From Acidimicrobiia bacterium (GTDB lineage: Bacteria > Actinomycetota > Acidimicrobiia > Spongiisociales > ZC4RG35), in contig WHTL01000019.1 of NCBI GenBank assembly GCA_009377735.1, forward strand, positions 1-20,815: a DNA stretch of 20,815 nucleotides, written 5' to 3'. Position 1 is the stretch's first letter. Every line of letters begins with the position of its first letter. The translations under genes and the position numbers were made by a program. Of the stretch, positions 20,701-20,815 are shown one piece after another. The notes beneath the pieces were generated by a model that saw only the letters and a program-made list of their open reading frames with translations, was not told where the DNA came from and ran no database searches.

Positions 20701-20815
20701 GTGGATGAGCTCCTCCAGTATCTGATCGGTGGTCTCTCCCAGGGCGCCATCTACGGGATGGTCGGGGTGGGCTTTGTCATGATCTATAACGTCACCGGTG
20801 TGGTGAACTTCGCCC
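20701..20815 (+). CDS. LivH-like branched-chain ABC permease, 5' part
   Basis: The frame from GTG 20701 runs open to the window edge and reads MDELLQYLIGGLSQGAIYGM, then VGVGFVMIYNVTGVVNFA, the first membrane segments and NFA motif of LivH-type permeases. No ATG, GTG or TTG precedes it in frame back to at least 20656, and no clear Shine-Dalgarno is visible. It follows the binding-lipoprotein gene by 68 nt, the usual liv operon order. Confidence 0.9.
   Translation, partial: MDELLQYLIGGLSQGAIYGMVGVGFVMIYNVTGVVNFA

Overview
The window looks like chromosomal DNA of a high-GC actinomycete. The run miaB-miaA-dapF, then lexA divergent from a LysM gene followed by nrdR, matches the neighbourhood seen in mycobacteria and relatives. 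The LexA sites are of the Gram-positive CGAAC-N4-GTTCG type, and several -10 elements lie directly in front of start codons, as in actinobacterial leaderless genes. A remnant resembling the S-layer-like repeats of Acidimicrobiia hints at that class, but this is weak evidence.

Layout. 1-582: the start of an unknown minus-strand gene and a truncated IS110 transposase. 583-5672: housekeeping core with tRNA modification (miaB, miaA), lysine/peptidoglycan precursor synthesis (dapF), the SOS repressor lexA, a divergent SOS-controlled LysM membrane protein, and nrdR. 5669-8066: a possible tail-anchored membrane protein, dut, a tRNA-Gly/Cys/Val cluster, a conserved actinobacterial protein and a small zincin-type metallopeptidase.

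8067-13050: a second tRNA-Val (anticodon CAC) carries the left end of a decayed island of about 4.9 kb. Its 3' half is repeated 4910 bp downstream, and the C-terminal tail of a tyrosine integrase sits beside the intact tRNA. The island holds a SARP/BTAD-TPR regulator, a broken and an intact DUF4242 gene, a frameshifted secreted-protein remnant, a MaoC-like hydratase and an MFS transporter. Heptamer repeats (TCAAACG) between the regulator and the DUF4242 genes look like its operators.

13039-16899: a polytopic membrane protein and a GNAT acetyltransferase, once neighbours, are now separated by a 1.58-kb SDR-MarR cassette lying between two diverged copies (186 and 192 bp) of the original junction. 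The SDR/MarR intergenic region carries three 13-bp dyads at exact 16-bp spacing.

16998-20815: a cytochrome P450 and a patatin-like hydrolase form a minus-strand pair, divergent from a Liv-type ABC transporter (binding lipoprotein, then the start of a LivH-like permease). This suggests uptake and oxidation of a lipid-like or amphipathic substrate, but the substrate cannot be read from the sequence.

The most unusual points are the two adjacent insertion events with legible scars, the repeat-based regulatory regions of the SARP and MarR genes, the four-box LexA switch with an 18-bp tandem repeat in the LysM leader, and the probable CTG start of miaA.
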